Of a stretch of DNA of 33,203 bases, positions 1 to 10,500 are shown in pieces. The DNA is taken from positions 1-33,203 of the forward strand of contig JALQPE010000502.1 of the NCBI GenBank assembly GCA_030407315.1, given 5' to 3'. Below the pieces are notes generated by a model. That model ran no database searches. It saw only the letters and a list, made by a program, of their open reading frames with translations, and had not been told where the DNA came from. Positions within the stretch are counted from its first letter, which is position 1. The number at the start of each line of letters is the position of its first letter. The position numbers and the translations under genes are program-made. The DNA is from Asparagopsis taxiformis. Its lineage: Eukaryota > Rhodophyta > Florideophyceae > Bonnemaisoniales > Bonnemaisoniaceae.

Positions 1-117
1 TATTTGGAACCACAATCTGCTTTCCATGAATGAGTGACATATTCAGTGTGCTCTGATAGCACCTATGGCTTCGAAAACGCAGCTCGAATGATGGATGGGA
101 AAGGGGAAGGTCATCGT

Positions 118-1406
118 GAAAATTTGATGGGGCCGTCAAACTAGTAGTGATGTTTCAGAAGCTGGTTTCGTGTATTAGTTTCATGCCCGTATGGTGGAAA
201 GACGGTCCCCATGAAGTAGAGACGGCTGACGGAGAAGGTGGCAGGAATGGAATACATTCTGGGAAGAACTGTAGACTACGTGAGACGTTGAATGAGTATT
301 GTCGAAAGTGAAGGGAGCAGGAGCACATTTGGACAAGCCTAATGTTCATCGTCTTGTCGAGTTTTGTGTTCATACGCTTCCTGCCTACGGCTCTGTGAAG
401 CACGTGCAGGAGCTTATATTCGAACGGATGCATCAGCCGCTGAAGAACAGGTGTGGAATGTCCAATCACCAAAGCGAACAGCTTTCAGCGCTGGAATTAG
501 TTCTTGCGGATGACTGGCAGACGAGAGTGGCCATTGTTTTGCGCGAAATCGGCATGGAGCCACAACATTGGTCCTCGTCCGAATGCTCTCAAATGGTCAA
601 CGTTCTTTCACAGGAGCTAGGGAGAGAAATAGATGTGGAAGACGAGGTAGTGAAAAACTGCTTCCAGGAACCGGTTCTCCAGCTTCTCTCCCAGCGTCGA
701 GGAAAGATATTGTCGGCGGATGGTGAAATTGTGACGTGGAGAGGGCATGGAGGTATATCTATTGACGAGGTCAAGGAGTACATGAATGGAAAATGTGATA
801 TGGCAGAGGGTGCTGTAGGTGTTTTCAAACGGTTCTTTACCGAAAGGTACGGAAGCGGAACAAGCGGTGTGGAAAGTATGCCGAATGGGTGAGAAGAGTT
901 TCTAGAAGCACTACGACAGAGTGGGGAGGAAAACAGTGCAGAGGTCTGGCTCTCTAGAATCAGGAGCTATCATCCATGCTGTTTGCCCTGAACAGATGAA
1001 ATGTGAGGATGGTGCAACTTCACAAGCGATTCTGTACCCGGCGTCTCGTCTCACATCAGAGATAATGCGGGGAAGAATTAATTATGAACCGCGGTTTTTT
1101 ATTGTTCTAGCGTTCTTTATCCTGAGGAACGAGAGTGCGAGAGATGAGCAAGGTACAGCTTATGGAGTTTGCCTGGGTTTGCAAAAAACTGATGAAGGAG
1201 TGTTCAAGGTCGAAGAGAGGCGACGAACAGTAATTGTGGAGATGAGTGAGGGAGTCACTGAGGTGTTTGGTATGCACTATTGCAATGGGAGTGTATGCGA
1301 ATATGATGAGAACATGAGGGAGGTAAGGCACGGACCCGGACTGCTGGAGGGTGGAGAGATATATGCACTATGTAGGCGAGACGGATTTCCACCGAGGGCT
1401 GCATGA
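118..1406 (+). pseudogene. Decayed transposase-like C-terminal fragment (frameshifted)
   Basis: Three adjoining plus-strand reading-frame pieces (about 118-310, 299-892 and 921-1406) read as one protein broken by at least two frameshifts. Neither longer piece opens with ATG: the first is preceded by an in-frame TGA at 293, and the second would need a GTG. The middle piece has a conserved-looking block, KPNVHRLVEFCVHTLP followed by HVQELIFERMHQPLK and a LADDW motif. The last piece ends with a short Cys-containing stretch and a CRRDGFPP tail. From memory this organisation resembles the C-terminal part of large cut-and-paste transposases that are repeated in algal and protist genomes, but I cannot name the superfamily. 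No DDE residues can be assigned, and the N-terminal part lies outside the window or is lost. An alternative is a host gene with unrecognised introns. Pseudogene status is fairly secure; the transposase identity is tentative. Confidence 0.45.
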
Positions 1407-1418
1407 TTTTTAGGGAAG

Positions 1419-1424
1419 AATAAA
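1419..1424 (+). promoter_or_regulatory. AATAAA polyadenylation-type signal
   Basis: A canonical AATAAA hexamer lies 13 bases after the stop codon of the decayed transposase-like remnant, which is where a cleavage signal would be expected. It could be chance in this locally A-rich stretch. Confidence 0.3.
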
Positions 1425-1526
1425 ATGAATAACCAGATGCATCACATATGAATTGTACACTCTAGGGCGGTGGTGGATTGGTGCAAAGTAGTGGGGAGAG
1501 GATCTGAGAGGATGGAGGGAGGTATG

Positions 1527-2060
1527 CTTACAGCAAAGTCATCGTTACGATGACTTTGCTGTAAGAAAACGTTTCCATTACAGTGGCCAAGAATGTTTTA
1601 CCGGGTAAAAAAATCGTGGCAGCTGTAATGATTTGCTTTCTTACAGCAAAGTCATCGTAACGATGACTTTGCTGTAAGGAACCGTTTCCTTGCAGTGGCC
1701 GAAGAATTTTTTACCGGGTAAAAAATCAGCAAGAAATTTTACCGGGTAAAAAAATTGTGGCCGCTGTAATGATTTGCTTTCTTACAGCAAAGTCATCGTT
1801 ACGATGACTTTGCTGTAAGAAAACGTTTCATTACAGCGGCCACAATTTTTTACCCGGTAAAGAAATCATGGCTACTGTAATGTTTTCTTTTCTTACAGCA
1901 AAGTCATCGTAACGATGACTTTGCTGTAAGAAAACGTTTCATTACAGCGGCCACAATTTTTTTACCCGGTAAAGAAATCATGGCTGCTGTAATGTTTTCT
2001 TTTCTTACAGCAAAGTCATCGTAACGATGACTTTGCTGTAAGAAAACGTTTCATTACAGC
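1527..2060. repeat. Palindrome cluster C1 (five P1 copies alternating with P2)
   Basis: P1 is a 39-bp odd palindrome: left half CTTACAGCAAAGTCATCGT, one central T or A, then the exact reverse complement. Copies start at 1527, 1640, 1781, 1892 and 2004, so the period is about 112 bp except for one 141-bp interval that holds an extra TTTACCGGGTAAA core. Between P1 copies lies P2, an imperfect palindrome of the form ATTACAGCGGCCA, then TTTACC(C/G)GGTAAA, then TGGCNGCTGTAAT. The right edge ends in a truncated P1 (ATTACAGCAAATTCATCG) near 2060-2071. Unlike the other clusters, C1 shows no outer inverted terminal repeat. It lies upstream of the gene at 2742. Confidence 0.95.
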
Positions 2061-2071
2061 AAATTCATCGA

Positions 2072-2741
2072 TAGTTAAGGTTAAGTAACCAACTTTAGGA
2101 TGTCCAGAGGACCTGCTCGTTGTAAGGAATAAGGAATATTGATCAACTGACGAAGAGGAAGCATTTTGAATCGACTAGGGTAGGAACGCAATGAGATTTG
2201 GTATGCAAGAAAACTGAATCGCAGTAGTGAATAGGTAGTTGAAATGAATTCATATTGATGTTCTTTGGTGTATTGTCCATTGGAGCACATTGAAAACCAT
2301 TTATATGATCACCGTTTAAATAGTCTATGAATCCTTTGCAGCCGAGTACGCCAATAGGAAGAAATTCAAGCAGTGGCCTGCACGGGAACCGTTCATTTGT
2401 GAGTAGCAAAAGTTAGTGTAGAAATGAATTTTTCAGACTTGTAGGAGAGGTGGATCGTAGTAAATGTATAAAACTCACGTAGAATCGATTGATAGGAATC
2501 AATGGTACGGAAGAAGAAGCGAGGTGGAGAGTGTGGATGAAATAGGTTGTTGGAATATGAATGATAATTGACGTGGTGAGGTAAACGGGTTCGATTGCAT
2601 TATATGCGCTAGAGGTACATACTATTAGGTGTAGATTGATGGAAAGGGCTAAACGCTTTGTGGAGGTATCAGGATCAGGTAGAGTCAGAGGTGCTGAGCG
2701 GGTGCAGCGTAAGGTTCATCAGGACTGAACGTAGGTAGGGA
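2072..2741. other. Intergenic stretch upstream of first ParB-like gene
   Basis: This is A/G-rich sequence between palindrome cluster C1 and the first ATG. Short minus-strand frames here have no recognisable content. I see no clear TATA box or tRNA. It presumably holds the promoter and 5' UTR of the downstream gene. Confidence 0.4.
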
Positions 2742-5700
2742 ATGTCTTGTCCGGACAGTATAAGAGAGGAAGCTGAGAGACGGGAAGCGCACTCGGAGGT
2801 ACCACAATTGTGGATTTCATCGTCTACACAACATTTGAACAGAGAACCGATTGAACGAACTGAGATTGCAGGGATTACAATGGGAGACAATAGTATCATG
2901 AATACTACAGCGGAGAAGAGCAATTCTCCTTCTGCTGAAGAGAAAAGCATCACTATTGCTCAGTACAGCTCTTCTAAAGTGCAAGTTGATCCTCGCAAAG
3001 TGAAATTTCCGACAGTGACCTCCCGTTTGGTGCGACCGGGTCGTGTAAACGAACTGGCCAGCATTTTCATGGATAGAGGTTTCTCTACCACTGGAACTAT
3101 GATTACAGTCTGCAAAATGGAAGATAACGAAGGAGACGAGTTTTACTGCATCGATGGCTCTCATCGCATAGCTGCTCTGCAACTATGCCTGGAGAAGTAC
3201 TCAGGAAAGAACAGGGATTCCTTGGAATTGGTTTGGGTACAACAGTTGATTGCGCCGAACGGGCGTCTAATTTTCGATGCGCTGGAGGTTCTGAAACTGT
3301 CTCTCGAAGCCAATATACAAACTCACGATGTCGCTTCTGTGAGCATTGCCGACAATGTGTGTGCGGTCATAGAGTTTCTCAGGTTTTCCAACCAGATGGA
3401 TCTTCCTGTTGTCCGGCTTATTCCTATTCTGAAAGAAGTGAGCTATATTCTGCCGTCCGACAGGAACCGTTCGGAGAACTCGTATAGGCAGTACATCAAC
3501 ATTGCGAAGGGGTTCAATCGCACAGACAGCGTTGCTTTCGTGTACTGGAGCTCTATCCCTAGCGTTTACAATGCTTTGGATAGGAACAGAGAAATCGAGG
3601 ATGCAAGAACCGAGGGAAGAGATCCGGACTTTTCTCGAATTGACTCTGCCGATATGTACGGGTGCGTGCTCGATCTTGTCAATAACGCAATATTCCGCAA
3701 TGGCACGGACGGACGCGGGACGCGCGATAAGGAGTGGTTCCAGTGGTTTGTGCTCGAGATGACAGCGTCGTGGACAAGGATGAGGAGGAAGAGAGGACTT
3801 GTCAGAAATATCGGAAGCGGAAGTCCGTTCACGATGCGCACTTGGCTACTGGCTCTGTTGGCCATCTATGATATGGCAGAGGTCGTCCGCAAGTGGTTGA
3901 ACTCTGCAACGATGGAGGAATTCGTGCGAACGGATTTGGCAGCAGAAAACGCGAAGGAGGTCGGGGATAATGATCATCGCATTGGAGAGCGCATTGTATT
4001 CGTCCTTGTCGACTTTCATGACGACGTGGTAGACAGTAGCAGTCTGAGAACCAAGAACGGGATGTTTACAAACAGTTTTTACGACAAACTGGAATATGCT
4101 ACCGGGACAAAGGCAATGCAGGAGACGAAAGCGGAGGAGGAGAGGGAACGGAATCGCATGACCCCCGGAGAAATAGAAAAAGCACTTGTTGATGGCGCCA
4201 AAGCAGAAGACGAAGAAGCACCTACTGCCGCAGAACAGGGAAATAATTCTACAGAGAAGGAAACTGTGGAAACTTCTGGTCCTGTTCAAGCAGAAGAAGG
4301 AGTATCTGCCGAAGCCCAAGCAGAGCAGGAAGTTTCTGCTGTTGTGGAGGAAGAACAGGAAATTACTCCAAATGTGGTGGCTGAAGAAGTGATTCCTGCT
4401 GTCGCGACGAAAGCAATAGAAGAGGCACCTCTGAGCACCCCGAAAGAAGCAGAAGACCGTCCTGCCGCAGCAAAAGAGGGAGGACAGGAACGTCCTGCCA
4501 CGCGTCTTGCAGCAGCTGAGAAGAGGGAAGCAGAACGTCTTGCTGTTCTCCAAAAAGAACAGGAACGTCTTTCAGCTTCAAGGGCAGAGCGGGAAAGTCG
4601 TGCCAGGGATAATTCGCCGGGAAGGATTGTCAGAGAAGATCTTCCTCAGGGAAGGAAACAAAGCGGCGATACGCAAAGTCTGGATATCAACTTGGACAAT
4701 AGTGGTCGCATGGACATAGACACGCCTGGACAACAAGCTGGAGATGCGCAGAACCGCTCTGTGATATTGAAACTTCGAATCAGGACACCAGAAACTTACA
4801 GCACTAGCCCGGCCGAAGTGGACAAGGAGAATTCGGGAAGAAGCAGGAGTTCTGGTGGAAGCGGCGATGAAAACGAGTCCAGGTTGGATAAGAAGCGAAG
4901 AAGGGAAGATACTAGCGCGAAGTTTTCTGAGCCCAATACGCCGGATGACAACATTGAGATTGGGCCTCCCCGGGAAAAGAAGAGTAGAGTCAATGCAAGA
5001 GAACGAACGACTGGAGAAGAAGCACCACTCTTCACTGACGAGCAAGAAAACTCCCTTCCAGACCGCACATTCGCAGAGGACATACCTGAGAAGCTGCCTT
5101 TATGCGTTCCTTCCAACTCGAGAATGAAGTATTATATCACAGAAGAAGACATTGATACAATCCGGACGGAGATAATGGAAGCAGCTGCAGGCTACTCTAC
5201 TTTGGTATGTCCCCTCGGTTCTTGTGAAAGCCAACAATACTTCAGCTACCAGAGAAGAATGATCGACGAGCTTGGTTACGTGGTGTTGCAAGACATTTTC
5301 TCTTCTACTACAGTGGGAGCAGCTACGCACGAGTTATTCACACAGATGGCCAGCACATTCCAAGGTACTACAAGTGGCTCAAGTGCAAGTCAGAAGAACC
5401 CGTGGAAACCACTTCGACCGAAAGACAGCACTGGTGTATTCAAGACGGACCGGAAAAGCATCTGCGATGACCTTGAGCAAGAAAGCGCGCGGCAGTACAG
5501 GAACAAGCTGATTCTGGAGCTAGGTAAGGCGATTTGTGCGGAGAACCTGAAGCTCGGGTTTGGAAGAGAAGAAGCGGTGGTCTTTCCAGAAACGGGTCTT
5601 CGTCTGATTTTGACCGCAGAAGGTAGTCAGGAGCAACTTATGCATACCGATGTTCCCGTCCGTGAGGGAACTGGAACTGGTCCTCTCAACTCGCCATCAT

Positions 5701-6002
5701 ATTTCATGATGGCTGCTGGTGCGGATGGGTTCATCATTCGTATCGCCAAGTTCAGCCATGTGTGCCTAAGTCATCCAGCGAAAGAAAAGTACCGCGTGCC
5801 AGTGACGAACGTGCGCATCCCACCGTATTCCCTGCTTGTATGCCGAACGGACGTGTATCACGGAGGAATGGGATTCGCGGAGGGTCGTTCTTCGGTGAGG
5901 TACCAGCATCCTATCCGGTCCCATCTATCACTGCGAACTTCCAGGGAGAAGTTGCTACAGCCTCCCTTCAATGTCAACTACTGGGAGCGTTTAGATATCT
6001 GA
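2742..6002 (+). CDS. ParB-like domain protein with C-terminal 2OG-Fe(II) dioxygenase-like domain (paralogue 1)
   Basis: An uninterrupted 1086-residue frame. Residues about 82-230 form a divergent ParB-like N domain: DGSHR at 138-142 matches the ParB GxxRxxA region, and LEANIQTHDV near 188 resembles the third ParB box. Residues about 460-800 are Glu/Ala-rich and probably disordered, with basic KKRRRED near 716 as a likely nuclear signal. Residues about 850-1075 look like a double-stranded beta-helix dioxygenase: HTD at 968-970, a second His at 1040 in VYHGG, and Arg1059 in PIRSH as candidate 2-oxoglutarate ligand. The substrate is unknown; nucleic acid is an inference from the ParB fusion. Its paralogue is at 7579. 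The start could instead be the ATG at 2880, which has a better context (A at -3, G at +4) and still precedes the ParB-like domain. No HTH of bacterial ParB is recognisable. Palindrome clusters lie on both sides. Confidence 0.85.
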   Translation: MSCPDSIREEAERREAHSEVPQLWISSSTQHLNREPIERTEIAGITMGDNSIMNTTAEKSNSPSAEEKSITIAQYSSSKVQVDPRKVKFPTVTSRLVRPGRVNELASIFMDRGFSTTGTMITVCKMEDNEGDEFYCIDGSHRIAALQLCLEKYSGKNRDSLELVWVQQLIAPNGRLIFDALEVLKLSLEANIQTHDVASVSIADNVCAVIEFLRFSNQMDLPVVRLIPILKEVSYILPSDRNRSENSYRQYINIAKGFNRTDSVAFVYWSSIPSVYNALDRNREIEDARTEGRDPDFSRIDSADMYGCVLDLVNNAIFRNGTDGRGTRDKEWFQWFVLEMTASWTRMRRKRGLVRNIGSGSPFTMRTWLLALLAIYDMAEVVRKWLNSATMEEFVRTDLAAENAKEVGDNDHRIGERIVFVLVDFHDDVVDSSSLRTKNGMFTNSFYDKLEYATGTKAMQETKAEEERERNRMTPGEIEKALVDGAKAEDEEAPTAAEQGNNSTEKETVETSGPVQAEEGVSAEAQAEQEVSAVVEEEQEITPNVVAEEVIPAVATKAIEEAPLSTPKEAEDRPAAAKEGGQERPATRLAAAEKREAERLAVLQKEQERLSASRAERESRARDNSPGRIVREDLPQGRKQSGDTQSLDINLDNSGRMDIDTPGQQAGDAQNRSVILKLRIRTPETYSTSPAEVDKENSGRSRSSGGSGDENESRLDKKRRREDTSAKFSEPNTPDDNIEIGPPREKKSRVNARERTTGEEAPLFTDEQENSLPDRTFAEDIPEKLPLCVPSNSRMKYYITEEDIDTIRTEIMEAAAGYSTLVCPLGSCESQQYFSYQRRMIDELGYVVLQDIFSSTTVGAATHELFTQMASTFQGTTSGSSASQKNPWKPLRPKDSTGVFKTDRKSICDDLEQESARQYRNKLILELGKAICAENLKLGFGREEAVVFPETGLRLILTAEGSQEQLMHTDVPVREGTGTGPLNSPSYFMMAAGADGFIIRIAKFSHVCLSHPAKEKYRVPVTNVRIPPYSLLVCRTDVYHGGMGFAEGRSSVRYQHPIRSHLSLRTSREKLLQPPFNVNYWERLDI

Positions 6003-6223
6003 TGAAATTAGTTCTTAATAGCATTCTATGGCAGGCATCAAGGCCGCCTTCAAGTAAACGATGAAAGTTAGGCTAGTACATGACGTTTGCGTATGTAGAC
6101 GGGTCGAGAGATATACAATACTCAATTTAATATGAGAAGGGGAGGAAACTATGGTGGGCACTACTAGAATAGAACAAGGTAATATCGCAGTCGTCTTTGG
6201 TTACAACATTGAGGTGAGGAAGG
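6003..6223. other. 3' flank of paralogue 1
   Basis: Short AT-rich flank between the stop codon and palindrome cluster C2. It probably carries the 3' UTR. No canonical AATAAA is seen; nothing else is recognisable. Confidence 0.35.
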
Positions 6224-6509
6224 CTTACAGATGATGCAGTTTCGCTGGGGTGCTGACAGCAAAGTCATCGTTACGATGACTTTGCTGTAATGATTTGATT
6301 TCTTACAGCAAAGTCATCGTAACGATGACTTTGCTGTAAGAAATCAAATCATTACAGCGGCCACAATTTTTTACCGGGTAAAAAATTCTTGCTGATTTTT
6401 TTACCCGGTAAAATTTTCTCACCACTGTAATCAAACCTTTCCTTACAGCAAAGTCATCGTAACGATGACTTTGCTGTAAGCATCCCGGGTAAACGGCTTC
6501 GGCTGTAAG
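6224..6509. repeat. Palindrome cluster C2 with inverted terminal repeats
   Basis: Three P1 copies (6253, 6302, 6442), with a P2-type segment carrying two TTTACC(C/G)GGTAAA cores between the last two. The outer edges are inverted repeats of each other: CTTACAG at 6224 followed by GCAGTTT..TGGGG on the left, and the complement of CTTACAGCCGAAGCCGTTTA ending at 6509 on the right. Similarity continues beyond the right edge to about 6610: the reverse complement of 6510-6610 matches the left flank of cluster C5 (12440-12582), including GGACGAAACTCCC and CCGTCCAAACCATC-like blocks. The unit therefore resembles a non-autonomous inverted-repeat element. Confidence 0.9.
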
Positions 6510-6610
6510 CGGTTGGGAGTTTCGTCCGTCTCCCACCCTGGGAAGGGTGAGAAGGGAAGTGTGGAGCCGGGAACATCGTACAACGATGGTTTGGACGACT
6601 GTTGACGGCT

Positions 6611-7050
6611 CTGGGGAGCACTCTGCGTCGTGCAAGCCTGGTTTGCGCTGGCTGCACTACCTGGTATTGAACGGTTCTGTGCGCAAAGTTTACTCATGAA
6701 GGAGTTAGGGTGTTGTGTACCACACCAACCATAGTTACTAACATTTGCAGTGTACTCTAGTGATGTAATTATTATTCTAGTTTCTAGCTATACAATGATA
6801 TTAAGTAAGTCAGATGTGCACAGAGCATGGTCTAAGCCTAGCACGGTAGAGAAAGATGGAAGAAAGATTGAAGGGTAGGCATGCAGAGGTATGAAGGCAG
6901 CAGTATGTGTAGACTATGGCAGTGGTAAGAAAATATTTCATGCACCAAAGGGTGGGTAGAGTGACATTAGAGAGGTGGTGTGTAGGGGGAAGGTAGGTGG
7001 AGATGATGAAGGAGGACAACAGAAACGAGAGCGAGGGTTGAGACCAACGG
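6611..7050. other. Intergenic, no gene recognised
   Basis: About 440 bases between clusters C2 and C3. Short frames on both strands show no recognisable protein. I see no RNA gene or clear repeat. Confidence 0.4.
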
Positions 7051-7374
7051 CTTACAGATGGAGCAGTTTACCAGGGATGCTTACAGCAAAGTCATCGTTA
7101 CGATGACTTTGCTGTAAGGAAAGGTTTCATTACAGTGGCCATGATTTCTTTACCCGGTAAAAAAATTCCTGGCCGCTGTAATGAAAACGTTTTCTTACAG
7201 CAAAGTCATCGTAACGATGACTTTGCTGTCAGGAAACAAAACATTACAGTGGCCATGATTTCTTTACCCGGTAAAAAAATTCCTGGCCTCTGTAATGAAA
7301 CGTTTCCTTACAGCAAAGTCATCGTAACGATGGCTTTGCTGTAAGGATCCTTGGTAAACTGCCTGAGCTGTAAT
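7051..7374. repeat. Palindrome cluster C3, complete 324-bp inverted-repeat unit
   Basis: Three P1 copies (7080, 7194, 7307; the last has one G change) separated by P2 segments. The outer 29 bp are clear inverted repeats. The left begins CTTACAGATGGAGCAGTTTA and continues CCAGGGAT; the right, read on the minus strand, begins ATTACAGCTCAGGCAGTTTA and continues CCAAGGAT. This is the cleanest example of the bounded unit. It ends about 205 bp before the ATG of the second dioxygenase-like gene, so it lies in that gene's promoter region. No convincing target-site duplication is visible. Confidence 0.92.
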
Positions 7375-7578
7375 TGTCGTACAACGAAAAGTGATGTGGA
7401 AGGTTCGGATTGGTCAACCGCTGAATATCATTACCAGGGTGTATACTAATAGGAATATGTCAGATCTCTAAGTTTCGCCTATCTTACTCAGCTTACGCAG
7501 CAAAACAGCTTGTCGTTCAGATCTTCTTCTCTCTTTCTCAATCTTTCACTCTTCGTTTGTCAATCACTCACCAAAGCA

Positions 7579-10500
7579 ATGGCTCAACAATCCCCCAACG
7601 CTTTCGACCGCCAGGTGCGCTCTGCCAGCCGCCGTGACAACGATTCTCCCACTCCTTCTCCCTCTCCTTCTCCCTCTCCTTCTCCTTCTCTGGCCCCCCC
7701 TGTCCCCATGGACGTTTGCGAAGCTGCTGCAGCGCTGACCCAGCTCAGCCCAGCACCTAAGCCCGTCCCCTCCCCCCCTTCCGCTTCCGATCCCGCGGTT
7801 GTCCCGACAATCGACGCTGGCGTTCCCGCAACTCCGCTTCCGGCTCAATCTGCCGAAGCGGCGCCAGCCGTCGAGGGATCTGGTGCTCCTCTGCCCAGCT
7901 CGCCTGCTCCGGACATGATCATCGCGTCCGGCAGCGACTTGGCAGAGGATGCGGAGAAGGTCGATGATCACAACGCTCGTGACATCGTACCGAACAAGCC
8001 TCTCCGCAGCACCAGGCTGGCCTACCCTGGCACAGTGCCCATCCCGGTGGATGTGGACTACGACATAAGTCCGGAGAGCTGCCGAAACATTCCAGTCTTC
8101 ATTTCCCCCCTGGATGTTTCTCCTCCGGCAGTCGTGTCCAGGGTGGTCAGGCCGCATCGCGTTGATGAGTTGAAGAAAACGTTTCTCACTCAGGGATTTT
8201 CCGTGATTGCTTCACGCGTGTCCGTCTGCGAGGTGATTGATTCCAATGCAAAAGTACGACTGCAATATGTCGATGGATCTCACCGAGTGACCGCGTTGAA
8301 GGCCATTCTCGAGTCGGCTGGACCTGCTCCTGCGAAGGACAGTCCAGAGTGGGAGGAGTTTGTCAAGTCTGACATCTACCGTCGCTTTGGAACTATTCCA
8401 GTCGACTTTCTCCTCCCACCGACTCGGCTTGGCCGGGATGTCTTCTGCTCCGAAGAAGTACTCCCGCTTTCACGGCTGATGAACTTCCACACCCACAATG
8501 TCAGCGAGGTAACAGTTGCTGACAATGTGTGCTCTGTGATGGAGTTCATCAATATCCACCGCCTGGGAAAGAAGAAGATCGAGCCGACCGTTCAATACAT
8601 AAAAGAACGGAAAGCGCTGAGCTGGATTCGTCCGAGACAGCTCATGCGCTACGTCTCGATCGCGCGAGGGTTCAAGACCATTGAAAGCCCTGCTTTCAAG
8701 TACTGGTCGAGCATCCCGAACAGGCCGGAGTTCGTGCAGTTCTCTTCGACCGAGGATCTGGCTGGTTGTACGGTGAACTTGTTGTTCAATGGGTCGTTCA
8801 GGAGTGCTCCGGATGTGCAGAAGTGTTTCATCCTGGAGATGACGGCGCGCTACACTTGTAGCCGTCGGTCGGCCGGGCTGAAACCGTACTCGGTTGGTAC
8901 CATTGGGCAGGAATGGATTGCTGGTTTGTTGGAAATCTTCGGGTACGTGAAGGAGGTGGCCGAGTACTGGAACGTGTCGGATGTGTTGAGGATGCTGGAT
9001 GGGTCAATTCCCAGCGTGGGTGACCCGAGCAAGAGCTTCGACATTCGCTCGCGCGTTGTCGAAGTTCTTGCTCAGATGGTCCCCAAGAAGGGGTGCTGGG
9101 CAGACTTCCGTCCCAAGGAAGGCCCCCCCGATGGTTACAGTTACGAAAATATTTTTCCCCGTAAGAAGTCTGTCTTCGGGAAGGACGCCAGGAAAATGCT
9201 CCTGCGCGTCACTGGGTACCGCGACATGCAAATGCGGAAACGCTTTCACGCGATGTACCCAGACATCCCACATGCTGCGCTCCCAGCCACATGTGGTGAT
9301 GATGCCCCCATCCCTTCCTCTTCCAATTCCTTGCCCATCCCTTCATCCTCCATTCCTTTGCCCCCACCACCTCAACTGGAATCTTCCAGCAATTCCGAGG
9401 TTGCCCCTGTTCCTGTCTCTACCCCTGCCGTGTCTGCATCCTCCCCTGCGGTGACCCCGGTCAAGCCGACTGCGCGTGGTCCCCAGGATGGCAGCGAACG
9501 CTCTGGTCCAGTTTCCCACGCCGGGACTGGTACCCCCAACCGTCCTGTCCAAGCCGCGCAGGAGCAGGTCTCACCGGCTTCGCAGCCTGAGCCTGCGACT
9601 CCGGCTGCCGAGCAGCACCCTGCTGCTCCGGCCCCCGCTGTCGAAGCTTCCCGTTCTGCATCTGCTAGCAGTTCGGGAAGCTCCAGCGATGACAGCTTCG
9701 TCCCTTCACCATCCGGTGGGGTTGGACAGAAGACGGTTGCGAGGATTTCGACGGAGGGCCCTACTCCCGAGAATGTGGTCGAGGGCAGCAGTGCGAAGGG
9801 CGGTGCAGATCCTGACGAAGATGTCATTGAAGTCAGTGATTCTGCACCGCCCGGAGTGGAAACTTCTGGGAGGAAAGTGATGCCCAGAAGGAGTACCCGC
9901 CTGCAAGCGAGTCGTTCCGGTCGTGGTGGAACGGCGGGTGGTGCTGTGGAGGTCGTCGAGCTGGAGAGCGCCCCCGAGGATGCGGGTGAAAACTCCATCC
10001 TCGGGAAGCGTAACTTGGAAGCCGCTTCTGCGACGCCCGAGCCTTCTACCAAAAAGAGAAGGCTCGGTGAGACTTCATCAAAGTCGTCGTCAAAGAAATC
10101 CAAGTCGGCTTCCCGAGGTCGCTCTCGGGAGCCGGTTCTCCAGTTCGACGACGCCCAGGAGAATCCCATTCCCGACAGCATCGTCGATGAGAATGTGGCC
10201 GCCGTTCTCCCCAGCGCAATTGCGTCTGGCAGCCGGATGAAGTACTATATGGAAAGTACGACGGTGGAGACGGTTCGGGCGGAAATGAGGGCGGCAGCAT
10301 TCCAGGCAGCTGCATCGCCGGGTGCTGAGGATACGGTGGTGGACAGGTACTTTGCGGTGAAGAAGGCATTGTTGGAAAACTTGGGGGTTATTGTTATGGA
10401 AGGCCTGTTGGCATCGTCCACGGCTGGTAATGCGACGCATGAGTTGTTCGGTCACTTCGCTAGGCAGTTCCCGCTGGTTGAGGAGGTTGAAAAACCCTCC

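Noticed and set aside
1527..2060. Regularly spaced repeats resembling a CRISPR array
   Set aside because: The sequences between P1 copies are themselves a repeated palindrome (P2), not unique spacers, and the surrounding genes are eukaryotic in character.
3846..4553. 235-codon minus-strand frame opposite the first oxygenase gene
   Set aside because: It is a shadow of the Glu/Ala-rich linker codons on the plus strand.
7510..7578. Longer start for the second oxygenase gene
   Set aside because: The extension has no ATG (it begins at TTG) and encodes pyrimidine-tract sequence that looks like a 5' leader. The ATG at 7579 has a good context.
9372..10181. 269-codon minus-strand frame inside the second oxygenase gene
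   Set aside because: It is a mirror of the GC-rich, low-complexity linker on the plus strand and has no recognisable motif.
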